From NCBI RefSeq assembly GCF_000012725.1, contig NC_007406.1, forward strand, positions 2,942,001 to 3,006,000: a stretch of DNA of 64,000 nt, in the 5' to 3' direction. Shown piece after piece: positions 17,235 to 25,932 of the stretch; positions within the stretch are counted from its first letter, which is position 1; each line of letters begins with the position of its first letter. Below the pieces are notes generated by a model. That model did no database searches, was not told the origin of the DNA, and worked only from the letters and a program-made list of their open reading frames with translations. The position numbers and the translations under genes were made by a program. Origin of the DNA: Nitrobacter winogradskyi Nb-255 (GTDB lineage Bacteria > Pseudomonadota > Alphaproteobacteria > Rhizobiales > Xanthobacteraceae).

Positions 17235-18277
17235 CGATCTTCGTCCTGCCCGAACAACCCGGACTGCGCCGGATCGCGCGAGGGCTCGGTCAGACCGAGA
17301 TGGCGGAAGGCGTGCGAGGTGAGCAACCGTCCGCGCGGGGTGCGCTGCAGATAGCCGCACTGGATCAGATACGGCTCGATGATGTCCTCGATCGCGTCGC
17401 GCGGCTCCGACAACGCCGCCGCCATGGTTTCCACACCCACCGGCCCGCCGCCGTAGCTCAGCGCGATGGTGGTGAGGTAGCGGCGATCCATGGCGTCGAG
17501 CCCCGCCGCATCGACCTCGAGCGCGCCGAGCGCGTGATCGGCGACCGCGCGATCGATCGCCGCCGCATCGGCGGCCTCGGCGAAGTCGCGCACCCGGCGC
17601 AACAGCCGGCCGGCGATCCGTGGCGTGCCCCGCGCGCGGCGGGCAATCTCGTTGGCGCCGTCGGGCGTCATGCCGACATTGAGAACCCGCGCGCCGCGGC
17701 TGACGATCTTCTCCAGCTCATCCTCGGTATAGAAGTTCAGCCGCACCGGAATCCCGAAGCGGTCGCGCAGCGGATTGGTGAGAAGGCCGGCGCGCGTGGT
17801 GGCGCCGACCAGCGTGAACTTCGCCAGCTCGATCTTCACCGAACGCGCCGCCGGACCCTCGCCGATGATGAGGTCGAGCTGGAAATCCTCCATCGCCGGA
17901 TAGAGCACTTCCTCCACCGCCGGCGACAGACGATGAATTTCATCGATGAACAGAACGTCGCGCTCCTCCAGGTTGGTGAGCAGCGCCGCCAGATCGCCGG
18001 CCTTGGCGATCACCGGCCCCGAGGTCGCGCGAAAGCCGACGCCGAGTTCGCGCGCGACGATCTGCGCCAGCGTGGTTTTCCCCAGACCGGGGGGACCGAC
18101 GAACAGCACGTGATCGAGCGCCTCTTCTCGTTTTCGAGCCGCGTCGATGAATATCTGCAGGTTGGCGCGGGCCTGGCGCTGACCAATGAACTCGGACAAC
18201 TTCTGCGGCCGCAGCGCGGTGTCGCCCACATCGTCGGCGTGGCGCTCGGGCGCGACGATGCGGGACGCCTCAGTCAC
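17231..18277 (-). CDS. ruvB: Holliday junction helicase subunit RuvB
   Basis: AAA+ motor that drives branch migration together with RuvA. 348 residues from a GTG at 18277 that overlaps the ruvA TGA as GTGA. Walker A GPPGLGKT lies at 61-68, Walker B VLFIDEIH at about 108-115, then sensor 1 [21 protein letters not shown] (split family signature with the Arg finger) and a winged-helix C-terminus ([20 protein letters not shown]). It is translationally coupled to ruvA and to ybgC. Confidence 0.98.
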   Translation of the reverse strand: MTEASRIVAPERHADDVGDTALRPQKLSEFIGQRQARANLQIFIDAARKREEALDHVLFVGPPGLGKTTLAQIVARELGVGFRATSGPVIAKAGDLAALLTNLEERDVLFIDEIHRLSPAVEEVLYPAMEDFQLDLIIGEGPAARSVKIELAKFTLVGATTRAGLLTNPLRDRFGIPVRLNFYTEDELEKIVSRGARVLNVGMTPDGANEIARRARGTPRIAGRLLRRVRDFAEAADAAAIDRAVADHALGALEVDAAGLDAMDRRYLTTIALSYGGGPVGVETMAAALSEPRDAIEDIIEPYLIQCGYLQRTPRGRLLTSHAFRHLGLTEPSRDPAQSGLFGQDEDR

Positions 18278-18891
18278 TTCGACAACTCCTTCAAGCCAAG
18301 CCGGATCAGTTGCGCGGTCTCCGCGTTTTCGCCCGCGCCGCGCGAGGCGGCCGCGATCGCCGCGGTCGCCTGCGGCTGACCGTAGCCGAGATTGACCAGC
18401 GCCGAAATCGCATCCCGCACCGGACGCGGAGCGCGCTGATCATCGAGGTCGCCCGCGAGATGGACCACCGTCGGATCGACGTTGGCGAAGGACGGCGCTT
18501 TGTCCTTCAGTTCGGTGACGATGCGCTCGGCCACTTTCGGGCCGATGCCCGGAGTGCGCGCCACCGACGCCTTGTCGCGCAGGGCGATGGCGCTCGCGAG
18601 ATCCGCGGGGGACAATGTGCCGAGCACCGCCAGCGCCACCCGCGCCCCGACGCCCTGCACCGTCTGCAGCAGACGAAACCATTCACGCTCATGGTCGGTG
18701 CGAAAGCCGAACAGCTTGATCTGATCCTCGCGCACATAGGTCTCGATCGACAATACCGCGGCCTGGCCCGGCGACGGCAGCGCCTGCAGCGTGCGCGAGG
18801 CGCAATGCACCTGATAGCCGACGCCGCCGACATCGAGGATCACGTAATCCTCGCCATAGGAGTCGATGACGCCCTTGAGCTTGCCTATCAT
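18274..18891 (-). CDS. ruvA: Holliday junction helicase subunit RuvA
   Basis: DNA-binding subunit that holds the Holliday junction for RuvB. 205 residues, ATG at 18891. The N-terminal OB fold begins [20 protein letters not shown] with [10 protein letters not shown]; two helix-hairpin-helix motifs follow ([17 protein letters not shown] and [20 protein letters not shown]), and the C-terminal domain III ([18 protein letters not shown]) contacts RuvB. It lies 25 bases after ruvC. Confidence 0.98.
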   Translation of the reverse strand: MIGKLKGVIDSYGEDYVILDVGGVGYQVHCASRTLQALPSPGQAAVLSIETYVREDQIKLFGFRTDHEREWFRLLQTVQGVGARVALAVLGTLSPADLASAIALRDKASVARTPGIGPKVAERIVTELKDKAPSFANVDPTVVHLAGDLDDQRAPRPVRDAISALVNLGYGQPQATAAIAAASRGAGENAETAQLIRLGLKELSK

Positions 18892-18916
18892 GAAATGGCT
18901 TTCTCGCCTCTCCCGC

Positions 18917-19435
18917 TCATCCCACAGCCTTCATCCGCGCCGCGAGCGCCGCGCTCTTGCGGTGATGCGCGTGGGTGATGGCGATGGCAAGCGCGTCGGC
19001 CGCGTCGGCGCTTTTCGGATCGGCTTTCGGCAGCAGGATTTTCAGCATCGCCTGGATCTGAGCCTTGTCGGCATGGCCCGCGCCAACCACGGTCTTCTTC
19101 ACTTGGTTGGGCGCATACTCCGCCACCGCGATGCCGAACAGCGCCGGCGCCAGCATGGCGACGCCACGCGCCTGCCCGAGCTTCAGCGTGGCCACGCCGT
19201 CCTTGTTGACGAAGGTCTGCTCGATCGCGGCCTCGCTGGGACGAAATTGGTCGAGTACCGCGCCGAGTCCGGCATGGATCGCCAGCAGCCGGCTCGCCAG
19301 CGCCATGTGCTCGCGCGTCTCGACCGAACCGCAGCCCACGAACATCAGGCGATTGCCGTCAATCTCGAGCACGCCCCAGCCGGTGCGACGAAGACCGGGA
19401 TCGATGCCCAGAATGCGAATCGGTGAGGAGATCAT
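18917..19435 (-). CDS. ruvC: Crossover junction endodeoxyribonuclease RuvC
   Basis: Dimeric resolvase that cuts Holliday junctions. 172 residues, ATG at 19435. The acidic catalytic residues are visible: Asp12 in [14 protein letters not shown], Glu72 in AAIEQTF, and Asp144/Asp147 in [17 protein letters not shown]. First gene of ruvC-ruvA-ruvB-ybgC. Upstream is a repeat-rich gap, where the operon promoter should lie. Confidence 0.98.
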
Positions 19436-19444
19436 GCCTTATGT

Positions 19445-19655
19445 TATAGCGTTTTCGGAGCGAAGCGCCGTGGTTTGTCGAACCTTGCCGGTTCCGGTAA
19501 CGACAAAACCGTAGCCGCCTTCCGCTCATCCGATTGATCTCCTGTTCGGCTGAACAGGAATCCGCTAGAGCGGAATGAGGAAAAGTGTGGTGCGGTTTTC
19601 CGTCCGCATCCCGCGTCTCAAAATATTGGAACCGATCACGTTCAGGGTCCTAGAT
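19445..19655. repeat. Degenerate REP-like repeats, copy E
   Basis: TATAGCGTTTTCGGAGCGAAG at 19443-19463 (first 20 bases meant) matches the family core start. A second module runs from CTAGAGCGGAATGAGGAAAA through GGTTTTCCGTCCGCATCC to GATCACGTTCAGG near 19648. Together they fill most of the 328-bp gap between ruvC and the exported-protein gene; no gene is visible in it. Confidence 0.6.
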
Positions 19656-19763
19656 CGATTCGATCCAAAACCATCGTGATCCAGGAGACGGGATGGCCGG
19701 GACAATTATCAAGAGGGCGGCGCATCCGCGCCGAGACCCGGACAGAAGGGAGTTTCCAGCGCC

Positions 19764-20372
19764 ATGCGGATCACGGTCGCCCTTTTCGTCATGACGACGA
19801 TCGCCAGCCTCGCCGTTTCGGCCAGTCCAGCAAACGCGGCGCAAAACCGGTTCACGTCCATCGCCAACAAGGACTGCACCTTCGCTCCGATCGGCAACGA
19901 GCCTGAGGACGCGGAGGATCAGCTCAAGACATGTCCCGGCGTCGGCGGCGCGCAGGTGCTGGTCAATTCCCTCGGGACCCGGCTACGGATCGGTTTTCGC
20001 TGGCCGAAGGCAGGTCAGCCGCAAAAGACCATCTGGGCGGTGGAAGCATGGTCCGCCGGACTGACCGTCAACTGGCGCGGATCAGGCACAGACAATGAGT
20101 TCGAGCCTTATGCCGCGATCGTCAGGATGAAGTTCCAGAAGCAGTATCTGCCGGTTGCCGGCGACCAGGTATTGGCCGTGATCCGGATCGCGCCGGATAC
20201 CGCCTGCGTCATGGGCGCGGTCGATGCGGGAGCGAACCCGAACGCCAATGAAGCGGCGCGTGCGCTTGCGGACGCGGCGCCATCGTTCGCATGCGGCAAG
20301 GATAAACCGACGATCGGCGGCGTGAGCACCAGGGCCGCGAAAGAGATCGCGCGGGGCGTCGCGGAACAATGA
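19764..20372 (+). CDS. Exported protein of unknown function
   Basis: 202 residues. The first 26 residues are a signal peptide (MRITVALFVMTTIASLAVSA, then SPANAAQ with cleavage after ANA or NAA). The mature part has four Cys: two near the start (DCTFAPIG, LKTCPGVGG) and two later (DTACVMGAV, PSFACGKDK), which may form two disulfide bonds. There is no membrane helix, and no family is recognised. A purine-rich site (AGAAGGGAG) precedes the ATG by about 11 bases. It stands alone on the plus strand, flanked by repeat copies E and F, between ruvC and mgtE. Confidence 0.75.
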   Translation: MRITVALFVMTTIASLAVSASPANAAQNRFTSIANKDCTFAPIGNEPEDAEDQLKTCPGVGGAQVLVNSLGTRLRIGFRWPKAGQPQKTIWAVEAWSAGLTVNWRGSGTDNEFEPYAAIVRMKFQKQYLPVAGDQVLAVIRIAPDTACVMGAVDAGANPNANEAARALADAAPSFACGKDKPTIGGVSTRAAKEIARGVAEQ

Positions 20373-20379
20373 GCGAGAG

Positions 20380-20432
20380 CGTTTCCAAGCGAAGCATGTC
20401 CTCGGGCTTGCGCCCGAGGGCGGATACTGGAC
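20380..20432. repeat. REP-like dispersed repeat, copy F
   Basis: GAGCGTTTCCAAGCGAAGCA, then TGTCCTCGGGCTTGCGCCCG with AGGGCGGATACTGG. It forms the CTCGGGC/GCCCGAG hairpin and lies between the convergent exported-protein gene and mgtE. Confidence 0.75.
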
Positions 20433-20435
20433 TGA

Positions 20436-21806
20436 CTACAGTAATGTCCCGCTCAGGATCAGCAGCGCGACGCTGAAGTAGATCATCAGCCCGGTAACGT
20501 CGACCAGCGTGGCCACCAGCGGCGCTGACGCGCTCGCGGGGTCGAAGCCGGCCCTTTGCAGCATGAACGGGAGCATCGATCCCGCCACCGAGCCGAACAC
20601 CACGACGCCGATCAGCGCGGCCGCGACGGTCAGCCCGATCAGCATCCAGTGCTCGCCATAGTCATAGATGCCGAACTTCTGCCAGGCCACCACGCGGACC
20701 AGCCCGATCACGCCGAGCATGGCGCCGAGGATCAGTCCCGTCGGCAATTCCAGCAGCGCCACGCGCCACCAGTCGCCGAGCTTGACCTCGCGCAACGCCA
20801 GCGCGCGGATCAGGAGCGAGGTCGCCTGCGAGCCGGAGTTGCCGCCGGAGCTCATGATCAGCGGGATGAACAGCGTCAGCACGATGGCCTTCTCCAGTTC
20901 GCCCTCGAAGTGCTGCATGGCGCTCGCGGTCAACAGCTCGCCGAGAAACAGCACGCAAAGCCAGCCGCCGCGCTTGCGGATCATGCCCGGCAGCCCGATC
21001 TGCAGATAGGGCTGGTCGGTCGCGGCCATGCCGCCGAATTTCTGGGCGTCCTCGGTGTTTTCCTCGATGATGGCGTCGATGATATCGTCGACCGTGACGA
21101 TGCCGAGGACATGCCCCGCCTTGTCCACGACAGGCACCGCCAGCATGTCGTGACGCGAGATCAGCCGGGCCACCTCTTCGCGATCCGTCAGGGGGGAGGT
21201 CGTGATCGGAGAGCGCGCAAGCTCGGCGATCCGCGCCGAAGGCTCGCCGGAGATCAGCCGCCGCAGCGACACCGCGCCGACCAGGCGGCGGGTGAAGGCG
21301 TCCAGCACATAGATGGCGTAGACGGTCTCGCGGGTCCGCTCGACCTGGCGGATGTGCTGCAAGGTGCGCTCCGCCGTCCAGTTCGCGGGCACGGTGACGA
21401 ATTCGGTGGTCATCATCGCGCCCGCGGTGTTTTCCGGATAGGCGAGCAGGCCCTCGATGGTCGTGCGTGTCGGCTCGTCGAGAGCCTGCATCAACTCGGT
21501 GCGGGCCGGCTCCTCGAGTTGCTGAACAATGTCGGCGGCCATGTCGGCGGACATGCCGGCCAGCAGGATGGTCGCCGTCTGCCGCGGCAGCGCCACAACG
21601 ATCTCGGGGCCGAAATTCAGCTCCGGCTTGTCGAGAATCTCGATCGAAATATCGACCGGCAGGAGCACCAGAACCGCCGCGGCGTCCTGCGGTTCGAGCT
21701 GGTTGAGAATTTCGACGTTATCGGCGACATGGCCGCCGCTCAGGCGCGAGGCCAGCGCGAACACATCGAGATCGCCGTCCGTTGTGGCGGTGTGGGTATC
21801 CGTCAT
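20436..21806 (-). CDS. mgtE: Magnesium transporter MgtE
   Basis: Inner-membrane Mg2+ channel gated by cytosolic Mg2+. 456 residues, ATG at 21806. The N-terminal superhelical domain (about 20-135; LVLLPVDISIEILDKP, MSADMAADIVQQL) is followed by a CBS pair (about 140-265; YPENTAGAMMTTEFVTVP, DMLAVPVVDKAGHVLGIVTV) and five membrane helices (about 285-456). The helix segment with PLIMSSGGNSGSQATSLLIR is the pore signature. A 20-bp perfect palindrome lies 91 bases upstream of the start, possibly for control. Confidence 0.96.
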   Translation of the reverse strand: MTDTHTATTDGDLDVFALASRLSGGHVADNVEILNQLEPQDAAAVLVLLPVDISIEILDKPELNFGPEIVVALPRQTATILLAGMSADMAADIVQQLEEPARTELMQALDEPTRTTIEGLLAYPENTAGAMMTTEFVTVPANWTAERTLQHIRQVERTRETVYAIYVLDAFTRRLVGAVSLRRLISGEPSARIAELARSPITTSPLTDREEVARLISRHDMLAVPVVDKAGHVLGIVTVDDIIDAIIEENTEDAQKFGGMAATDQPYLQIGLPGMIRKRGGWLCVLFLGELLTASAMQHFEGELEKAIVLTLFIPLIMSSGGNSGSQATSLLIRALALREVKLGDWWRVALLELPTGLILGAMLGVIGLVRVVAWQKFGIYDYGEHWMLIGLTVAAALIGVVVFGSVAGSMLPFMLQRAGFDPASASAPLVATLVDVTGLMIYFSVALLILSGTLL

Positions 21807-21896
21807 AGCTCACCTTCGTGGTCTGCCGGCAACGGCAGGCCTGGCGAGCTTCATCAAGCTTTCAGACCGGCGCCGCTGTCGGCGAAGTATGTGGCG

Positions 21897-21916
21897 AGGT
21901 ACCTTGCAAGGTACCT
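21897..21916 (-). promoter_or_regulatory. 20-bp perfect palindrome upstream of mgtE
   Basis: AGGTACCTTGCAAGGTACCT has 10-base arms without a spacer and begins 91 bases before the mgtE ATG, in the 305-bp gap between yebC and mgtE. Being without a loop it suits a dimeric DNA-binding protein better than an RNA hairpin. The rest of the gap shows only a small TCGCC/GGCGA hairpin after yebC (about 22090-22106) and no gene. Confidence 0.55.
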
Positions 21917-22111
21917 GGACTGTCGCTTGGCATTTGTATGATGTTCCCGTGATGGGCGTGCGACCAAGGCCGCAGCATCCCGCTTCGCTGACATGATCCT
22001 TCAGCCGGATCACGTCAAGAAAAAATCGCGCGATCCTACGCGCATCATGAATGAAGGAGAAATGCGTTCCGCGATCTTGCAGTTTGCCTCGCCTGCGGGG
22101 CGAGAAGCGGG

Positions 22112-22858
22112 TCAGCCGCCCAGCTTCGCGATCAGCGCGTCGGAGACCTCGAAATTGGCGTAGACGTTCTGGACGTCGTCATGTTCGTTGAGAAGATCGA
22201 TGAGCTTGAGCAGCTTCTCACCGGTGTTGTCGTCGACGGCGATCGTATTCTGCGGCTTCCAGATCAACGCCACCTTGCGCGCCTCGCCGAACGTGCTTTC
22301 GAGCGCCTTGGCGACGTCACGGAAGGTATCCTGCGAGGCATAGATTTCGTGACCGCCCTCGTCCGACACCACATCGTCAGCGCCGGCCTCGATGGCGGCT
22401 TCCAGCATGTCGTCGACTGAAGCCTTGTCCGCGTCATATTCAATGACGCCGAGCCGGTCGAACATGAAGGATACCGAGCCGGTTTCCCCGAGGTTGCCGC
22501 CGGATTTGGTGAAGTACGAGCGGATGTCGGAGGCGGCGCGGTTGCGATTGTCGGTCAGCACTTCCATGATGACCGCCACGCCGCCTGGACCATAGCCCTC
22601 GTAGCGCAACTCGTCGTAGCTCTCGGCGTCGTTGCCGCTGGCCTTCTTGATCGCGCGCTCGATATTGTCCTTGGGCATGTTTTCCGCCCGCGCCGCGATC
22701 ACCGCCGCGCGCAGCCGCGGGTTCATCGCCGGATCGGGCGTCCCGAGCTTGGCGGCAACGGTGATCTCGCGCGCAAGCTTGCTGAACAGCTTCGATTTCT
22801 GGGCATCCTGCCGGCCCTTGCGGTGCATGATGTTCTTGAACTGGGAATGTCCGGCCAT
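22112..22858 (-). CDS. yebC: YebC/PmpR-family protein (TACO1 type)
   Basis: 248 residues from the ATG at 22858. It begins with the family signature [20 protein letters not shown] and continues with [56 protein letters not shown] and [20 protein letters not shown]. Recent work on the family points to relief of ribosome stalling on proline-rich stretches; older annotations call it a transcriptional regulator. It lies downstream of the YmdB-type gene with a 173-base gap. Confidence 0.96.
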   Translation of the reverse strand: MAGHSQFKNIMHRKGRQDAQKSKLFSKLAREITVAAKLGTPDPAMNPRLRAAVIAARAENMPKDNIERAIKKASGNDAESYDELRYEGYGPGGVAVIMEVLTDNRNRAASDIRSYFTKSGGNLGETGSVSFMFDRLGVIEYDADKASVDDMLEAAIEAGADDVVSDEGGHEIYASQDTFRDVAKALESTFGEARKVALIWKPQNTIAVDDNTGEKLLKLIDLLNEHDDVQNVYANFEVSDALIAKLGG

Positions 22859-23031
22859 CGGCAAGTCTCTCTCAAAAATCCGACGCCGGCGGCGCACCGG
22901 GGAGGTCGGCAAAAGGGCGTAAGCGGCGCGGCGTTATAAGACGGGATCGAACGAAATTAAAGACCATGCCCGGTAGCGCCCGACACGATCGCGCGCTCGG
23001 AGATCAAGTTCTACACGTTCTAAAAACGCAA

Positions 23032-23853
23032 CTAGGTCCAGAAGGAAGGCTCCGCCCGCTCAAGCCGCCCGCCTATTCGCACCGGAGCGATCTTGAGGGC
23101 AAGCCCTGTCGCATCGTCTGTCTCCACCGCGACGCCGCTCAATGTGGCGGCCCCCGCCGCCGGCTCGAAGCGGCTGCTCGGAATGCCCGTGGTGAAGCGG
23201 CGCAGCGGCTCCTCCTTCTGCATTCCAATCACGGAGTCATAATCGCCGGTCATGCCGGCATCGCTCATGTAGGCGGTGCCGCCTGACAGGATCCGGTGAT
23301 CCGCCGTCGGCACATGGGTATGCGTTCCCACCACCAGGCTGACGCGGCCATCGCAGAAATAACCCATGCTTTGCTTTTCGCTGGTGGCTTCGCCGTGGAA
23401 ATCAACGATGATCGCGTCCGCCGCCTCGCGGAGCCGGCAGGCGTCGAGTTCATATTCGATGGCGTGGAAGGGGTCGTTGAGAGGCTCCATGAAGATGCGC
23501 GCCATGGCGTTGATGACGAGCGCGCGGCGGCCGTCCTTGGCGTCGATCATCGCCGCGCCGCGCCCCGGCGTGCCCGGCGGGAAATTCAGCGGACGAACGA
23601 GACGCGGTGCGCGTTCGATGAACACCAGCGCCTCCTTCTGATTCCAGGCGTGATTGCCGAGCGTGATCGCATCGGCGCCGGCGTCGAGCAACTCCTGGTA
23701 GATCGCCTCGGTGATGCCGAAGCCGCCCGCGGCGTTCTCGCCGTTGACAACGACGAGATCGAGCTTCCATGCGGTGACGAGTTCCGGAAGATAGTCGTTG
23801 ATCGCGGTACGCCCAGTCCTGCCGACAACATCGCCGATGAAAAGGATTCGCAC
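23032..23853 (-). CDS. YmdB-family metallophosphoesterase
   Basis: 273 residues from a GTG at 23853, three bases after the stop of the upstream formyl-THF cyclo-ligase gene. Metal-binding motifs of the family are all present: ILFIGDVVGRTGR (Asp8), VVNGENAAGGFG, TLGNHAWN, IIVDFHGEATSEK and VVGTHTHVPTAD. Bacillus YmdB hydrolyses cyclic nucleotide 2',3'-phosphodiesters; the substrate of alphaproteobacterial members is not known. Confidence 0.93.
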   Translation of the reverse strand: MRILFIGDVVGRTGRTAINDYLPELVTAWKLDLVVVNGENAAGGFGITEAIYQELLDAGADAITLGNHAWNQKEALVFIERAPRLVRPLNFPPGTPGRGAAMIDAKDGRRALVINAMARIFMEPLNDPFHAIEYELDACRLREAADAIIVDFHGEATSEKQSMGYFCDGRVSLVVGTHTHVPTADHRILSGGTAYMSDAGMTGDYDSVIGMQKEEPLRRFTTGIPSSRFEPAAGAATLSGVAVETDDATGLALKIAPVRIGGRLERAEPSFWT

Positions 23854-23856
23854 GTC

Positions 23857-24444
23857 CTATTTGCTCCCGAGCCTGCATACGCCGGCTTCGGTTAGCACAT
23901 AATCGAGCCGGACGTCGTGGGACAACGCGGGCACCTGCGCTACCTCCTGCACCGTAAAAGCAAGACCGATCGCGGTAACGGTCTTGTGTCGCCGCAACGC
24001 TTCAAGCGTGCGATCGTAATAGCCGGCGCCATAACCGATGCGATGGCCGGCGCGGTCGAACGCCGCCAGCGGCACCAGCACGATGTCCGGAACGACCTCG
24101 ACCGCATTGGCGGGCGGCTCAAAGGTTCCCAAGGCCCCGCGAACCAGCGCAGCGCCCGGCACCCACGCGCGAAACACCAGCGCGGTGTCACGCGCCACGA
24201 TCACCGGCATCGCAAGCGCCGCGCCCTTCCCGGCAAGGCTCCGCATCAACGGCATGGGATCAATCTCGCTGCGGATCGGCGCATAACCGGCAACGACTGT
24301 CGATGACGTTATATCGAGCGGCGGCATCCGCGCCGCGAGCGCAACCGCCGCGCTGGCGCGCTCCTCTGCGCTCAAGGCATCGCGGCGAGCTAGTGCGGCA
24401 GCGCGCAACTCGTCCTTGGGCTGTGAATCAGAGGAAATCGGCAT
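23857..24444 (-). CDS. 5-formyltetrahydrofolate cyclo-ligase
   Basis: Converts 5-formyl-THF to 5,10-methenyl-THF with ATP (YgfA/MTHFS family). 195 residues, ATG at 24444. Visible are the N-terminal KDELRAAALARRDALSAEER, the Pro-containing IRSEIDPMPLM, and the signature PDIVLVPLAAFDRAGHRIGY with GAGYYDRTLEAL. It follows zapA with an intervening 489-bp gap. The zapA-6S RNA-ygfA arrangement is known in many Proteobacteria and is the reason a 6S RNA is proposed there. Confidence 0.93.
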   Translation of the reverse strand: MPISSDSQPKDELRAAALARRDALSAEERASAAVALAARMPPLDITSSTVVAGYAPIRSEIDPMPLMRSLAGKGAALAMPVIVARDTALVFRAWVPGAALVRGALGTFEPPANAVEVVPDIVLVPLAAFDRAGHRIGYGAGYYDRTLEALRRHKTVTAIGLAFTVQEVAQVPALSHDVRLDYVLTEAGVCRLGSK

Positions 24445-24649
24445 ACAGAGCGTTTATAACGTTTTTCGAGCAATAAGATCGGCTCGCCAACGAGCGCGCC
24501 AGAATAAAGATCACCGAAGCCCGCGTAAAAACCGGCGCGGTTCAGGCCCCGGTCATCATTCGCGAAAGCAGATTTCCGGCACGGCCCGAGAGTGGCAGAT
24601 TTCGAGCGCATGTGAATATGCAAGGAGTGAATATGCAAGGAAATGCGCG

Positions 24650-24860
24650 AAGCCGCGACCGCCGTTGAAGCGCTCGATCCCGGAGTTCCCTACGAAAGTA
24701 GGTGGGCACCATATGGCCGGATCCACGGACCCGACCAGGGACAGTTCCCTTAAGGATCGATAAGGCCCCGGGGATTGTGGCTTCTGACGCGCGGCGCAGC
24801 CTCGCGAGTTCAATGTAGGCCCGATGGATGCGAAGCGCCAGTGGATGATGTTGCCTCTTC
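24650..24860 (-). ncRNA. ssrS: Probable 6S RNA locus (boundaries approximate)
   Basis: The 489-bp gap between zapA and the formyl-THF cyclo-ligase gene holds no convincing gene, and in Proteobacteria this is the usual site of ssrS, transcribed towards the cyclo-ligase. The minus strand shows paired segments expected of a structured RNA: CCCCGGGG, TCGATCC with GGATCGA further on, two AGGGAAC boxes, and a CCTAC-TTTC-GTAGG hairpin. 6S RNA binds the sigma70 RNA polymerase holoenzyme. The call rests on gene order and paired segments; I did not verify a covariance match. The ends could shift by tens of bases. Confidence 0.55.
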
Positions 24861-24933
24861 TGACTTACCATCCAAAGGAGGGTGCGGAACGTCATCGCCT
24901 GTCCGAAGGGCTCTCTATATCCTTTAGAGTTGA

Positions 24934-25317
24934 TCACCCGATGGCGATGCCGCCGCCGACGGTGCGGTTCAGTACCTGCGTGGTCTTCTCGATCCGGTGC
25001 GCCGCCATGTTCAGCGCGGCGACAACCGCCGTCTGCGTCGCGCGGGCGCGCTCGGCGGCCGCGGCGCGCACATCGCGCAACGCCTTGAGCTCTTCCTCCA
25101 GAGCGCGGATGCGCTGCTGCGCATCCATCAGTTCGTCGGATGTCACCAGAGCCGCCATGACCTCGAGACGCTGATCCCCGATTTCTCCGAACTTGCCGCG
25201 CAACTGGCCGATACGGCCTTCCAGATCGCCCGCGAGCTTCAGCAGCCGGTCTTCCTGGCCATCCTCGCAAGCCATCCGGTACTGGCGGCTATTGATGGTC
25301 ACGTTGACGTGGCTCAT
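24934..25317 (-). CDS. zapA: Cell division protein ZapA
   Basis: Z-ring-associated protein that bundles FtsZ. 127 residues. The N-terminal ZapA domain is clear (VNVTINSRQYRMACEDGQED, RLLKLAGDLEGRIGQL, LEVMAALVTSDELMDAQQRI), followed by a coiled coil and a C-terminal extension of about 40 residues that is common in Rhizobiales. The ATG overlaps the stop of the upstream DUF4164 gene as ATGA, so the two are translationally coupled. Confidence 0.92.
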   Translation of the reverse strand: MSHVNVTINSRQYRMACEDGQEDRLLKLAGDLEGRIGQLRGKFGEIGDQRLEVMAALVTSDELMDAQQRIRALEEELKALRDVRAAAAERARATQTAVVAALNMAAHRIEKTTQVLNRTVGGGIAIG

Positions 25318-25649
25318 GGCTTCTCTCCCGCCGCCTCGAGCACGGACTTGATGGCGCCGATCGCGGTGTCCAACTTTTCCGCGATCTCACGATTGGTCCG
25401 CTCCAGCTTGCGCGTGCGCACCAGCGATCCGTCGAGTTCATCCGCAAGGCGTGAGCGATCCGCGCCGAGAGCCTGAATGCGGCTCGCCAGTTCGTCCTCG
25501 TCGCGGTCCGCGTCGCGCCGCCGCTCCACCGCCCGTTCCAGCGCATCGAGCGCGGCCGTCAGCCGCCGGGTGGCGGCGTCGATATCGGTTCCCCCGCCCC
25601 CATTGGGCGGTTCAGCACTGGCGGAACGATTGGCCGGTCGGTCGTTCAT
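25314..25649 (-). CDS. DUF4164 coiled-coil protein
   Basis: 111 residues, ATG at 25649. After a low-complexity start (about 1-22) the whole protein is a predicted coiled coil (ATRRLTAALDALERAVERRR, ELASRIQALGADRSRLADEL, KLERTNREIAEKLDTAIGAI). DUF4164 genes commonly stand directly before zapA in alphaproteobacteria, which suggests a role in division-ring assembly analogous to ZapB; this is inference from position and fold. It overlaps zapA by four bases. Confidence 0.8.
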   Translation of the reverse strand: MNDRPANRSASAEPPNGGGGTDIDAATRRLTAALDALERAVERRRDADRDEDELASRIQALGADRSRLADELDGSLVRTRKLERTNREIAEKLDTAIGAIKSVLEAAGEKP

Positions 25650-25932
25650 GTTCGTCCTGCGCGCCTTTGGGCGGCTGCCGGTCAGGCTACAAAGCGGCGG
25701 CTCGGCAAGCCCTTAGGAACCGAAATTTACGTGGCGGACGAGGCCAGCGCAACGCCGGTGCAAAACTATGCACCATAAAACATTCTCCCCGTCAGCGTAC
25801 CCCCCCCGGCACTTGGACTCCGCCGACGCAGGTGCTATGCCCCCGGCACGCCAGTCCTTTCCACTGGACTGCATCGAAATCCAATGCGAACCGTTTACTT
25901 AGCCCTCCTCCCTATAGGACCGGATATCTCCC

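Noticed and set aside
24542..25270. A 242-codon minus-strand frame across zapA and the following gap
   Set aside because: It is out of frame with zapA, which is clearly coding, and covers the probable 6S RNA region.
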